This document shows positions 40,401-53,944 of a DNA stretch of 64,000 bases, one piece after another. The notes under the pieces were generated by a model, which did not search any database, was not told the origin of the DNA, and saw only the letters and a list, made by a program, of their open reading frames with translations. The DNA is taken from the NCBI RefSeq assembly GCF_900090045.1, contig NC_041787.1, positions 2,601,001 to 2,665,000 on the forward strand. Reading direction: 5' to 3'. Each line of letters opens with the position of its first letter. Position 1 is the first letter of the stretch. A program made the translations under genes and the position numbers. The stretch is from Plasmodium malariae. Lineage: Eukaryota; Apicomplexa; Aconoidasida; Haemosporida; Plasmodiidae.

Positions 40401-41439
40401 TAAAAGTTAATAATATATACATATTAAAGTAAAAACTTATGTATCCAGAATAATTTCATTATTATCCCATTTTAGTTATTTTAATAATTTCATTGATATT
40501 TTAAATATATTTTAATAAAACTTATATAAATAAAAATAAAAAATACTTTAATAATATTAATGCATATATATATGTATGATCATTTTTCATTTAAGGCACA
40601 ATATTGAGAAAAAAAATTAAATTCTTTATTAAGAGATTGAATTTTTATATATGATTTTTCCATTTTGCGAATATATAAATAACGCAAGAGAAAAATTATT
40701 ATATATATAACAGTTAAAATATTATAAATTTATAATAAATGAGAACAATTAATATGAGAACATTTATTAGGGCATAGAGATTAACATTTTTTTATGGAAT
40801 ATATGATTTACTTTTTTAAAGGATAAAATATATGTGGCATATAATTAACTTTTCATATATTTTAACATCATTTTTCTTTAATGAAAAGATTTACTATATC
40901 AATTAAAACATTAATTTCCAAATAATGAGAATACATATAGGTTACAGAATAATTTTCTTTTCAAAAGTGAAGAATATTGTATAGTTATTTTTAATAGAAT
41001 AAAATATAATTATATAAATTTATTTAATAATATTATTTTAATTCAAAAATAGTGTTAAAATTTATTTATTTTGCTCTTTTTTATTATTCAAAATGTTATT
41101 TTTTTCTAAGTTTAATATTTTGGAACATGCAAATATCAATTTTTATTTTTTTTTAATATATATAATATAATCTTACTAATTTTATTGAATAGAGCATTAA
41201 TATAATGTTATAATGAATATTTTTTCAGAAAGAAAAAAAATTCTATATAATAATAATATATTTTAAGTGTCTGAGTTTCAAACTTCAAATTTCATGCGCT
41301 TTTTTTTTCTTTGTTACACATTACTTTACATTCTACTTCTTTATTTTTTAGAGGTATTACAAAATTCAAATAACTTTTTTTTTAGCGGAATTTTTTTTTA
41401 AATATGATCTAAATATATTTTAGATGTATACCTATGAAT
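37456..41439. other. long intergenic stretch between PIR and STP1-like genes
   Basis: About 4 kb, AT-rich. It holds the upstream region of the PIR gene and the 3' flank of the STP1-like gene, including the diverged repeat at 40080-40900. I found no open frame with protein-like composition on either strand. Confidence 0.55.
40080..40900. repeat. diverged dispersed repeat, partner at 7950-8700
   Basis: The order of short conserved blocks is the same as in the partner (AATTTTATTCT, TTTTAATAATTTCATTGAT, TTCTTTATTAAGAGATTGAA, ATATGAGAACATTT). The two are old copies. It lies 3' of the STP1-like gene on the - strand, as its partner lies 3' of the exported-protein gene. Confidence 0.5.
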
Positions 41440-44042
41440 TTATGAAGTGTATCTTTCTGCTATATGATGGGATTTTTTAATTGTTCCATCATTAACTATA
41501 GAACTTGCATATAAGTCATTTTCTCTTGTCCATTCTTCTATCTCATTCCTGAAATTGTCATTCCCTATATGTGCATGTAATTCCTTATTTCTTTTATTTT
41601 CTATATCATTGTTATTATATTCAGTTATATTTTCTGTAATTTCTTGTTTGTTACCTGAATATACTTCTGCCTTCCATTCATTTATTGAACTATTCAAGTA
41701 TGATTCCCTATTATCAAAATTCACCTCTTTTGTACATTCTTCTAATATTGACATAAGCACAAGGATACACAGCTTTGTCAATAATTTTTTTTTTATATAT
41801 TTATATGATTCTTTACAATTTTCTTTGTTCTGCAATTCTTCTATATTTATTAATGATATATAATTTATGGTTTCTTCACTTACACATTCTTCTGATATAC
41901 TCTGCAACTTCTCTGTTAATACCCTAAGCCATTCCTGTTCCAAATATTGTTCTATAATATTACAGTTTTCTGATATCCATTGTTTCCATAGATTTTTCTC
42001 TATTTCTAAGAATGGAATTTTGAGATTTTCATTAGGAGATTTCTTTTTTAATTCTTCAATTTCTTGTATATATGCTAGTTCTTTTTTCCATTCATTTTTC
42101 AAATTATTATACCAGTCTTCTTTTTTCAATTTTGAAAAAAGATATCTATGTCTTTCTATCCATTTATTCCATAGAAAATTTTGTTTTTCAATATCATTGC
42201 TACTTTTAATATTTTCTGTTATTAGATCATCATCTGTTAAATTAGGATAGGTTCTATAATCCTTTTTTGTGAACTCATCTAGACAAATCTTTAAGAATGC
42301 TTCTTTCTTGTTTTCCCAATCTTCGTTTCTGCATTTTTCAAGTACTTCCATATGTACTTCTATTATGGTTTTGGATCTGTCTTTTTGTCGCCTTGACAAA
42401 TTTACATTTTTTGTAAGTTCATTTATTTTAATTTTTTTTATGATTTCTTCATCATCATATATAGGGTTTTCTAAATTATCATCTGTAAAATGTTTACTCT
42501 TATTGTTAGAAAATGAAGGTACTAGTAATCTCAGAAATTTCACCTGTCTTCTTATTTTATTTTTTTTTTTGAACAATCCTATTAAAGCGTACTATAACAT
42601 AAATAATAGATATTTATAAAATAAATTATAACGGTAAACAAATAATTACCATATTTCTAATTGTTAAGTTCTATTTTACTTTAGTAAAAAGGGAAAATAC
42701 AATAACACATAGGAAGCTTATTAGAATAGGAGATATATATGAATTAATTGTATGGTCTTTTGAATCTGTAATTGTATTTTAAATGTATATGTTATATATT
42801 GCAGTTATTTAAAAAATAGAAGAATAAGTAGCATTAATGGTAAATATAGTTTTAGTTGGCTCATTATAATTTGAAAAACCTGAGGTAGAGACTGATACTT
42901 CAGGAAACAACTGAGGAGATTTAGAGGAATGAGGTGATAGTAACCCTTTAGGATCTGAATGTTGTAATATATTAGGTTCTAATGATAATGGATCTTCATC
43001 TTCAGGTTGTAGTGACGTTTCTAAATTTTCAACTTGTGCAATTTGTACATGTTGAATTTCTCCAGTGTTATATAGTGTACTTGAAGGTTCTGTTGACAAT
43101 AGTTCTTTAGGTTCAGATTGTGAAGCATACTGAGTTTTCTGATCGGTTTTATCATCGTGTTCAATTTGAATTTGCTCTTCAATTGGATTTTTAGCTACTT
43201 CTTCAGATGAAACTTCATGACTAGATGTACTAAAAGCTGCATTTTTACTTTCTCTTTCTAGGGCTGTGTTTTCTTCTTGAGGTGCACTTGGTACAGTTGT
43301 ATCTGAACGCTTACCATTGCATATGGAAAACGTACTAAATAAATTATGTTTTAGTATGTTGCATTCTTTTGTTGGAAAATGTGATGGTTTTTTTTTGCAT
43401 TTACTTATAATCATATTTTCCTTCTCATTGAAATACGACTTTCTACCATCAATCCATGCATTATATTCTTTAATTTTATTTGCGCATTTTTCATCACAGT
43501 AATCTTTATCAATATCTCCATTGTTAAAGCAAGTTATTGCTTTTATTCTTGTTTCTTTTTCTTCGCAGAAATCTTCTGCTTCATATTTTAAATCTAAAAG
43601 TGCTAAATCTTTATCTTCCATAACCACAGGACATCCTCCATGTTTATCTAGCTTTGAATAGTAAGATTTTGCCCAACTATATAAGATTTTTTCCCACATT
43701 ACTTTATCTTGATATGGAGGTGGATTCTTATGTTGAATTAGGTACTTAGCTAAACCTTTGCATCCTTCCCTAAATTTTTCTTTTTTTGTCTCTTTTTTTA
43801 AGGAATTAGTTATATCATTTAGATATTTTGTTGTATTCTTAAAAGTGTCAATGCTAAAGAATCTGAAATAAGAATAGCCACTAACACTTAAATGCTAAAT
43901 TCAAGAGAATTATTAAGAATTATTTAAGTATTCATTTTATATTAGTTGTATTATCACTTTTTTTAAAATAAATAAATTATTTATACATAAATATAATAAT
44001 ACGAAAAATAAGAAATATTACCGAGGTTATACAATTTTCCAT
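41440..44042 (-). CDS. STP1/SURFIN-like transmembrane protein, four exons; start exon uncertain
   Basis: Exon 2 (43862-42880) encodes an ectodomain beginning FFSIDTFKNTTKYLND. It is cysteine-rich (CKGLAKYL, GGCPVV, DFCEEKE, DYCDEKC, TKECNIL), then carries a long Ser/Glu/Gln/Pro-rich stalk. Exon 3 (42765-42680) holds the TM helix YISPILISFLCVIVFSLF. Exon 4 (42591-41440, 383 codons) is cytoplasmic, starting YALIGLFKKKNKIRRQ, with NPIYDDEEIIKKIKI and repeated Trp pairs (EDW, NKWIERH, EDWYNNLKNEW, KQWI, EEW). This is the W-rich domain shared by STP1, SURFIN and SICAvar-type proteins. Exon junctions 2-3 (donor GTTTTTC, 114 bp intron) and 3-4 (88 bp) are in phase. A candidate exon 1, MENCITS (44042-44022, donor GTAATA), does not match exon 2 in phase, so the start is unresolved. 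The size is about 745 residues. The expected site is the infected-cell or parasite surface membrane. Confidence 0.88.
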
Positions 44043-45179
44043 TATGATTCTATATTAGTATTCTAGTATAATGTAAAAAACAATCTGAAATAGAACTATG
44101 AATTTATACCATATATCAATAATGAAATTCTAAATTAATATATCTTATTAAAAAAAAATTAGAAAATTATAAACTACATAAAAAGGTTTGTGTGAACTAT
44201 AACATAATTGAATAAAATACTATATACTTTATATACATCTTATATTTTTTTAACTTAAATGAATATATCAAAACTGGGGATATATACTAATCATAATGAT
44301 ATTAAATAGAGCTTAATTATATATTTGTGTATAATATTTCTATAATATATATAAAGAAAAAAACAAAAAACTACCAGTAAAACGTTATATATATGTTATG
44401 TCAGAAAGTAATATTAAAGTTAATCCGTATATATATCATTAAATTATGTATTGCATCTTTTCCTTGTTTTTTGTTAAAAAAGACATATATATGTAATTAC
44501 AAATGTCAATATTAATACTAGTATTTCTTTTTATTCTTTTGCTTTTCCGAAAATAAATAATATATAAAACAAATCATTATTATTAACGATAATATATTTC
44601 CTTTTTGTTTTGCAACTTTTATTAATTATTTTTTCTTTATACCACCATAGATATTTAAGTTTCAATAGTTTTTTATAGTTAGTACGTTGTACTATAGAGA
44701 AGAAACAGCAATATATAAGGCATAATATATTTTTCCTGTACTTATGGAATGTACTTAGTATTAAAAGTACCTAAGGAACCTAATCATATATATATATGAA
44801 TTTTATAAAAGTTAATTATTTATCGTATAAATTAGAAAATTGTGTAATTTTGAAATATTTAAAATTTTTACATCTATATATATTTTTTTTATAGTACATG
44901 TCTATTATAACTTTTTTATGTAAATGATTTCATTTGGACGAAATTTCAGTTAATAAAATGTATTATAGATATATTAACAAGTATATATACCTTTTCAAAC
45001 TAATTCAAAAACTGAACGAATGCGAGAATATACTTACAGAATAAATAATTATAATTTTGTAATAAAATATATCATTATTATATCTCGAAGTATAATGAAT
45101 TATGTACTACATTAAATTACATAAGGACTATTAAAGCTTCAAAACAATATTTCGGCAATTATATAGGGATATATTCTAG

Positions 45180-45260
45180 TAAATGTATTAAAAATATGTT
45201 ATTTATTTTTTCTTTAATTCTAAATTTAGTAACTATATGAATATGTCATTTCAACAATAT
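45180..45260 (+). pseudogene. possible orphan fam exon 1 remnant
   Basis: One frame reads CIKNMLFIFSLILNLVTI, a TGA, then ICHFNNI. Intact exons 1 end in a hydrophobic run followed by W-ICHFYND or similar, so the TGA would be the former TGG. No exon 2 can be found behind it. The match is short and hydrophobic, so chance is a real alternative. Confidence 0.3.
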
Positions 45261-47439
45261 TAATAAATATCACTTTACCATACAAAATGAAAACGTTAAT
45301 GTATTATTTTAAATGCATTAAGATACATGAATAAATAAAATTACAGAATATTTTAAAGGTATTACGGGAAGAATAGGTCTTTCTATTATAATTTATGTAT
45401 ATTTTTATCAATATTTATTGTTCATTTAAAATACGCATATATGAAATAGGGATTTATTAGTAAATTAAAAAAATATATGTATATTAATAGTAAATTTTTG
45501 TAAATAATTACTTCGCCCAAATTATTTTGTTATTAAATTCATTCTTAGTGAATCTATTGCATTAAGTAATAACTGTTTTCTTATAATTTTAATTTTTGAA
45601 TTTAATTAAGTACAACTTTTTTTTTTTGTGATATATAATTTCATTTCTTTTTAATCCATTATATTTTATAACATCGTTTTAAAATATATTATGATTAATA
45701 ATAATATACGTGTATAATGCAAGTAAAAATAATTTAACTTTTTTTAATATATTATATATTTAAATTGTTAGTATTATAATGTGTTATATATATGGTAAGA
45801 ATACAATATAAATAACATGCAACAGTTGGTTCGTATGTATTATCTTGAAACAAAAAATAATTTTCTTAAAGAATTAAAAAAGTATTGCAATAAATTCGCT
45901 TTAATTTCTTTAAAATATTTATGTAACCATACATTCTCTTTTTTCTTTATTGTTTTTTTTTTTTTACTTTTTCATAATTATATGAATATTTTATTTTAAA
46001 TGTTTAATGAATATATGAATATTTTTTGTTTAGATGTTTAACAAAAATATGAATTATTATTTTTTTTTCTCAGTTGCTGCATTTCTCATTATTTTGTTTT
46101 AATATATGATTAAATTAATTGCATATTACTGAACTTATTCATGAAATTTAAAGCAATTAAAAATTAATAAATAATCATATGAATAATTGAATATTCCATC
46201 AAAGTAATATTATTATGTTATTTATTTTTTTATTGTAAAAAATAATATTTATCCTTGATATATATATATTGAACATGTGAAGTTTTTATACTAGCTGAAC
46301 CAATAAAATTGAAATATATATATATAAAAAGTACCACAGGATACAACTGAATATATGTGTATAATTAATTCTATTTAACTTATTTAATTATTTTAAATTA
46401 TAAATTATAATTTGTTTTTTTTCAATAAGAATAAAGTAACAATTTAGTATTTGTGATATATAGTATTATAAAAAGGAACTTATGTATTTAAATTTGTAGT
46501 TCATAGTGTTTCGTATTAGATTTTATAATTACCTACATTTTCTAATGATACAAGCATACTTAAAGTAAAATATATATTAAAAAAAATAATAAATACATGT
46601 ATTTTCTTATAAATATCTTTTAATATTACGGGTATTTTTTTAGTTATACATATAAATATATAGTCACATAATATTATATGGGGAATTTGTCTTCATATAT
46701 TATTTGACAAATAATGTAATGAAATATAATTATCAACATATTATTAAGTATAACATATTATAATATTGTTAATTTTTTATTAATATCATTTAATCTTATT
46801 GCATTATATATGATCGTTCAATCTATAATTGATTAATTATCAAAATCTGTGATTTTAACACTAATATATCAGAATTTGAGTTCCATGAATTATTAAATTT
46901 CTCATTATTTTAACATAACAGTATAAATGTAATTATATATATCTAGTTATACATTAAATTATAACTAATTCTTTTTATTACCAATTTTTAGTTAATTTAA
47001 TGATAATTTCTTTTATAAATTACATCTCTTGTTAACGTTACAACTATTAAATTAATAATTTGCCTTGCACTTCCAATAATATAAATCATAAAGATCTGGT
47101 ACCTACAATAATTCATAGGTATCCTATATATGTGTGTAGAACAATGGGATGGATATTATCAAATTAAAATTAATGATTTTTTAAATATGTTCTGTTTCTA
47201 ATTAACAATTTATAAATTTTAATAAATTATTTGATTTTTAATTGAACATTTTTTTTTTTATCTTCTTAAAAGAATATATATAAGTCTTTATATAAGTAAT
47301 TTTTATATTTCTATTGAAATAATATTATATACTATTAATCTTCTGTTATTATTAGTAAAAAAAATTATTTTAAACTCTTTTTTTTTTTGATATACTTCAA
47401 TTAATTCAAAAATTTATTTTTTATGCACAGAGGTTATTA

Positions 47440-47830
47440 TTATTGACCATTTATATATTATATTTATTTACAGTGCAATATTATACATAGGATGTATTGT
47501 CACATACAAATGTATGATCATTTTCGGAAGAATGACCTGTTAAATTATTATTTTGTTCATATAGATAATTCAGAAAATTTATATTTTATTTTTATTGAAG
47601 GTAAAATTATTTTTCAGATGAAGTAAAAAAATATTAACACAAATACATATTTGTAAGTATAACACAATTGCACCAATAGTTTCTTGTTGTAATAGATTAA
47701 GGGAATAGTACTAGAGCATTATCATTTTTATTTGGACTAATTTGTATTTCGAAAAAACGAAAAAATATAAAAAATAATACAATAAATATAAATGAAATTA
47801 TTAGATAAAATCGTACTAAATATTATTAGA
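47440..47830. pseudogene. possible decayed subtelomeric gene
   Basis: On the - strand, 47598 down to about 47490 reads NFLNYLYEQNNNLTGHSS, then ENDHTFVCDNTSYV and a stop, with mixed, protein-like codons. On the + strand, about 47660-47820 gives NTIAPIVSCC followed, after stops and a frame change, by a hydrophobic stretch (ALSFLFGLICIS) and KKRKN. Both cannot be the main frame of one gene, and neither can be tied to a family. PIR-like origin is a guess. Confidence 0.2.
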
Positions 47831-50352
47831 ATATGCTTCTTCTCATTTGTTTAACTGCTAGAGTGAATGCATTATAAATAATGGAAATCATTAAGATTTA
47901 AGAGCTTCATAGGGCTCATTAACAAATTGTGTGTAGCCAACTATTTTTGTTAGTCGTATAATTTGTACAAGTTCGAAATTAATATTTGAAAAATTGTAAT
48001 TTTATGCAAAATTTATTTTTTTTTTTGTATAACACATATATATGTTATTATATTACGGGTTTTATTTTTCAGAATTCTCTAACAGTCTGTGTGTATTAAT
48101 TGAATAATAACGACATTTCAGAAACAGTAAAACATACAATTTATATTAAAAATAAAAAAAATGACATTTTTTAAGGAGTTTTTCATATTTCTAAGGCAAA
48201 ACTTATAGATATACATAAATAAATTATAGCTGTAACCATACAGACAATATATTAAATTCTATAGAATTGAATATTAAAGTGAATATTTTATAATTTGTAA
48301 ATATTTTATCATATAACTTGTATAAATATGATTATAATATTTTTATATTTAATTTTATTTTTATATAACAAGTTTTTTTGATATGTATTAAATACATAAC
48401 GACACAATATGAAAAATATGTAAATTTAATTATTATATATATGTATATGTATGATAACACAAATATGTTATAATATATAAATACAATAAAGAGAAATTTT
48501 AATATTATACAAGGAAATTAATATAATTTCTCATAATATTTAAATTATAAATAAAACATAAATAATTTAAATAAGTATAGATATATATTGTTTAAAAAGA
48601 AGAAAAAATATATTTATAAATAATTAGTGTTACTAAAAAAGAAAAAGCCCATTTATATCTAATTTAACATAATTTTAAAATATACTGCACTTACGTTTTA
48701 TAGTGATTTTATAGTTTATATTTATATTTTGGTATATATAAAAAATAGTTTATTGTATATATTATATAGTAACATTATCTGTAATAAAAGAACGAAAACT
48801 AAAAAGTGTGCGAAAAGGAAGAAGTAACGAAATAAGTGTGTTCATAAATATGATATATATACATATATATACAATAAAATAATAAAAATATAATAATGTT
48901 AATTTTTGTAGTTTTAAAATAGGCCTATAAATTTATTTGTTTTTACTCTTTTTTAATTTTTTATATACACGCTTAGAATATAGTACTTCTTCAGAACAGT
49001 AGTATAAAGTTATATTTCAGATGTTTACAATGTTTTTTGGTGCTCATCATATTATTACAATTAATGTTCTCTTTTCAATAACGCATAAGTTTTAGAAAAA
49101 TTTTAGCACAATATATTATTGTTGTTAAAAGTTCGTTTAATAGAATATTATTTATTTATATATTTATGTAGATTTATTATAGCGTAGCAGTAAAATATAT
49201 TCCTCTCACCTAGCACCTTTATAAAAATAAATAAAAAAGAATAATTTCTTCTTAAAATTTTTAATAGAAAAAGTAATGTATCACATATATTAGTATATTA
49301 TATTGTTATTTTTTTTCATTGGTTATATGCATGTTATATCCTGTGTATTATTAATAAATTCATTACCATTTAATATATTTTTATATAATGAAAATGTATG
49401 AAATATTTTTATAACATAATTTTCCCTTCCCTTTCTCTCTAATTTTTTTTTTTTTTTACTTCAATAATATTTCTTTTAATTACATATAATTAATTAAAAA
49501 TATATAAAATAACTAAATACCTGAATATAATTTTTTTTTTTTTTAATAATGGTATAAATTAAACTTAAATTAATATTATATTTTTGAAATAATATGATAG
49601 AAAAATAAAAAAATAAATATATAAGTGATTTTAAAATATATATTTATTCGTATATTAAATGGTAGCATATAAAGAATATTTTTTAATTGTATTATAGATT
49701 ACAAAGTGGGAATGTATCCAAAGTGTAACTAACAATTTTTTTATAATTTACATAACACAGAATGTTGTTTTTTTTGATTATTATTACTTTTATTATAATG
49801 TTACGATAATTAGTATTTTATTAAAAATTATTATTTATCCAGAATATAATGTTTATAAAATAAAAATTATTAACATGAAAAAATAATTAAAATTAAAAAT
49901 TGTTTTAACCTTTATAGTAATACATTATTATAAATATACTGTATACATTTTATATTATATCGAAACTTAAATATTTTCAAATAATAGGAAATGAAATTTT
50001 TTCTCTTCATTTATCATGAAAAGATTCACAAAAATATTATTTAATTAGTACACTAAATGAAATGATAAAATAATGTATTAGAATAATTACTAATAAATTT
50101 AAATCATTTTATTTTAATGAAAGTGTATTTTTTATGAATATTATTAAGGTAAACGTTTTATAATACCTTTTTAAATGTATATATTTTTTTTTATATATGT
50201 TGTAAAAATCATTACAGTTATATACATTTCATTGAGTAATTACGAAGAAATAATAATTTTTTTTTTTTTTTTAGTAAGTATATTACGTACATCATTAAAT
50301 ATATTATATTATTATTTTTTTTTTTTTTCCAAATATATTAATAATATCAAAG

Positions 50353-51248
50353 ATGTATATCAAGGAACAAAATATCAAAACTCCGTTTTTAATTAAAATT
50401 TCTATGCTTATTCTTTTTACTTGGTTATGCCATTTTATAAATGACATGGTATGATAATATTATATAAGGAAATTGTTGGGTATATATTTTGTTAGTGTTT
50501 TTTTTTTTTTATAAATACTACTTTTTATAATGGAATTATTTATTCTATTAAATAAAAAATATTTACATTTTTCTTTTTTCTAGAATGGGTTTATCAAGTC
50601 TTCGGATGAGAGTTACACTCTTGGTAGAGTTTTAAAAAAAAGAACCTATAGATTACTAGCTGAATATAAAGAGGGTAAGGGCTCAAATATTGTAGTATTA
50701 AAAGATATGCCAAATTATAAAGAGTGTAAAAATAAAGATAAATCTAATAATAAAAAAGGGGAAATACTGAAAAATGGAAAACCCAATAAATCATTAAGTA
50801 AGAAGAGATTCTATATAAAACTTACGGATTATAATGATGGAATGTATGATAGAAAAATATTTAAATTTTGAAAAAAAATGGATTAGAAAAAATGATTATG
50901 AGATCTTCCAAGAACAGAATAAAAGAATTAGTGATAAAAATTTTAAAAAAATAAAATTTAGAAGTTACGGATTTGCAGTTGCTGTTTTTTTTCTTTTTTT
51001 CTTGTTTGGAATAGGATTCCCTATATTACAAGGTTTGGAGCTGCTGAAGCCTCTACAGAAGCAGCTTCTAGGGATACTAACAATTTCTTTTTAATCCTAC
51101 TGCAGTACAAGACTATATTTGTTCAATATTTTATGGAGTACTTATTATTATTTTAGCTATCGTAATTATAACAACTATACCTAAGATCTTAATAAATAAT
51201 GAAGAATATAAAAAATTTAAGTTAATGAATGTACAAAAAGAACAATGA
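50353..51248 (+). pseudogene. fam-m gene with two frameshifts
   Basis: Exon 1 is 50353-50448, here 32 codons because three extra codons (MYI-KEQN) stand before the usual EQ. The intron is 50449-50583 (GTATGATA...TTCTAG), and exon 2 starts at 50584. The export motif is RLLAE, the canonical PEXEL form, instead of the RLLAK seen in the others. The frame breaks near 50850 by one extra A in an A run, just where FDGKHFHFEKKW should be read. It resumes as YLNFEKKWIRKNDYE and TM1 (VAVFFLFFLFGIGFPIL). It breaks again near 51060-51095 in the loop and ends in a third frame as VLIIILAIVIITTIPKILIN, EEYKKFKLMN and TGA at 51246-51248. The first break could be an assembly slip; two breaks make a pseudogene more likely. 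No fam-l partner is recognisable nearby. Confidence 0.85.
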
Positions 51249-53944
51249 GTAGAATGAATTTTTCTTTAAGGAAATTATTTATATGAAGTAATAATTATAA
51301 TTTGTTTAGATATATATTTATTGTAAACATAGTTATAATTGAAATAATTTCATAGAAGCACAGGTGTACATCGTATAAGGTTATTACGAAAAATAAGAAA
51401 TTATGTTCTTAATATATTTGTGAATACGAAAGTTTTAAATATATTCATTTTGTATTATAAATTTTTTTCAGAATAATTAAATATTATTGCTTAATATATA
51501 TATTTGTTCATTAAAATAGATTCTTATGTGGAATATATGTATTGGGGTTAAAATTAATATATAATAAAAACTTAATGTATGTTAATTGATGTACTGTTAG
51601 AATTTATATTTTAAATGAAAAATGCTCGTTTCCAATATTTTGTATTTTTGTAATGTAAGATGATTATTTGTGTATGTAATATGAGAAATATATGATTAGC
51701 TTTTATAAAAAATAAGTGTACATTTTTGTATTTATTGGAAAAAATTGAAAGTATTATGTTGCATTGTATATATTTAACTTAAGAAAAAAAACATAGAATT
51801 TATTGTATAAAATAATTTTTATTAGAAATATATTATGAAATATATTTATTACTTAATACTTTTTAATAGATGTTTTTCTTTTTTTTTTATGATATAAATT
51901 GGATGTTATGAATATACAATAAAATAATATATTTTTGAAATGAGGATTATTTATTATTTTTTACTAACATGGGGATTCTAATTCTTTAAAATTATATGGA
52001 AGGTTAAAATCATTTATTTTTTTATTATTATCATTCGTTGAAGATATAGTGAAATTTTTCAAAATTGACTAAAATATATTACCATAAGAAAATATATATA
52101 TATATGTGTACAATATACGTTTTTATAATTTTTTTAATTTTTAAAAATGATATATTAGTGAATTTTAATCAAATACTAATATATGATAAATTATTTTTTT
52201 TTGCGCTGTATTATTAATATTTATTTTATTTGTAACATTATTTATATATAAAGTAATATCATAAAATTATGCGCAGATGTATTAGTAATTAATGAATATA
52301 TTTAATTTTCATGGATGTATATAATGTAGAAAATATTATGAAATTATTATTGTTATATCATTTTATTAATATCAACAAAAGTTTTAGATAATTTATTGAT
52401 ATTTCTAATATTTGACAATAATGTACAATACTTATATTATTTTGAGTGACAAAAAATGAAATTAGGCTTAATAATAAGAAAAAACGGAATTTTATAATTC
52501 TCTTATTATATATCGATAGGGTGAATGTAAATTTACTAATATATTATATATGCTTAAAAAAAAAAATAATTTAAAAGAACATAGAAATAAAAAAATAGTA
52601 AGAAATAAGTAAACCCATTATTTAGATTTATATATATATGTCTTATTCATGTTGCTTGGTATATATGAGATAATAACTTATTTGCATATAAGACAAAAAA
52701 AAATTTCAAAATTTTTTTTGTGTTATGAACAAATTACATAAGAATACGAATATACTGTGTAAATAGAAATTTATAATCATAGCATATTTGTTCTTTTAAT
52801 TTCCAACATTGTTATCAAATATATTTATCTAAGAATTTTAAAGAATTATTTTTGTTAAATATAATAATATTATAATCATTTAATATTATATAATATTGAA
52901 ATCTAGAGGATTTACAAAATTTTTTTATTAAAATATATTAAAATTAAATTATAAGAATCATTCTTTTCCATTTAATATATTTTCAAAATAAAATGTTATT
53001 ATTTACCATAATTTTTTCTAACTAGAAAGGCTATAATTAAAATATTACAATACTCATATATATTGAATATTTTTGTACTTATAAAACTATTTTATATATA
53101 TATTTTAGTACTCATTAAATGTATAAATTTTGTAACAATTGTATTTTTTGGAATTTTAAATAAATAAAATAAATCATATTAAATAATAATAAAATTAAGA
53201 TTCAACAATATTTTTATATGATATTAGTAGTATAAACATATCACTTTCATATATTATAATATATTAAAAAAAAATTAAGTATTACTCTTTTAAAAATGGT
53301 TTTTATATCAATAATAATTTATTTTATTTTTACAACTTCATATATAAATTTATGTAATTTTTTATTGTAATATTCATTCAATTATAACAATAATTGAATA
53401 TCGAAAAAAATATACTTTTTTTTTTTCTAATAAAGGAAAATAGTATATATATATGAATCTTTCATTTATTACTTATTTATGGTATAATGAAAAATAAAAT
53501 ATTGATAAAATGGAAAAACATATGATAATAAATTTGATATATAGCTATAATAATTAATTATATTAAAATTATTTTATATGTTAACTATTAATGTCTTCCA
53601 TGAATTTATATAAATTTTACCCTTTAATAGAATTAGTTTATTAATATTATGAACTTTATAAGTTTTTAATTCCTGTAATAATTTAAATGAAATAATTATT
53701 TTTTAAAATTATAAAATTATAAACAAAATATATTTAATAAAGGAAATATTTTAACATCTCTATGAAAAAAAAAATATTTGAACACTATCCTTATTTTAAG
53801 CCCACAAAAAGGGTGAATAATATAAATATATATATATATATATGATAATAAAAAAGTTCTACCTAATGCTTAAGTAAATTTATCAAATTATGAATATTAA
53901 AAATATATTCTTTTATTTGTAAAGTATATGTAATTAATATTTAG
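51249..53944. other. intergenic, fam-m 3' flank then spacer
   Basis: The first 350 bp carry the fam 3' flank, including GGAATATATGTATTGGGGTT near 51530. The rest is AT-rich with no gene that I can support. Confidence 0.6.

Larger units (their letters stand above)
44043..50352. other. long intergenic stretch with possible remnants
   Basis: About 6.3 kb of AT-rich DNA without an intact gene. Two weak remnants are listed separately (45180-45260 and 47440-47830). The 60-codon frame at 45817-45999 is a Phe/Lys string produced by poly-T and poly-A tracts and is not believed. The last 450 bp are the upstream region of the broken fam-m gene at 50353; here the pyrimidine-rich element is very decayed or absent, although the block of about 50037-50060 (TTTAATTAGTACACTAAAT) is present. 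Confidence 0.55.

Noticed and set aside
41555..42619. Open frames on the + strand opposite the STP1-like exon 4
   Set aside because: Ser/Phe/Leu-rich shadows of the W-rich cytoplasmic exon on the - strand.
45817..45999. 60-codon open frame with a Phe-rich hydrophobic end
   Set aside because: The hydrophobic part is made by poly-T; no family match or upstream exon.
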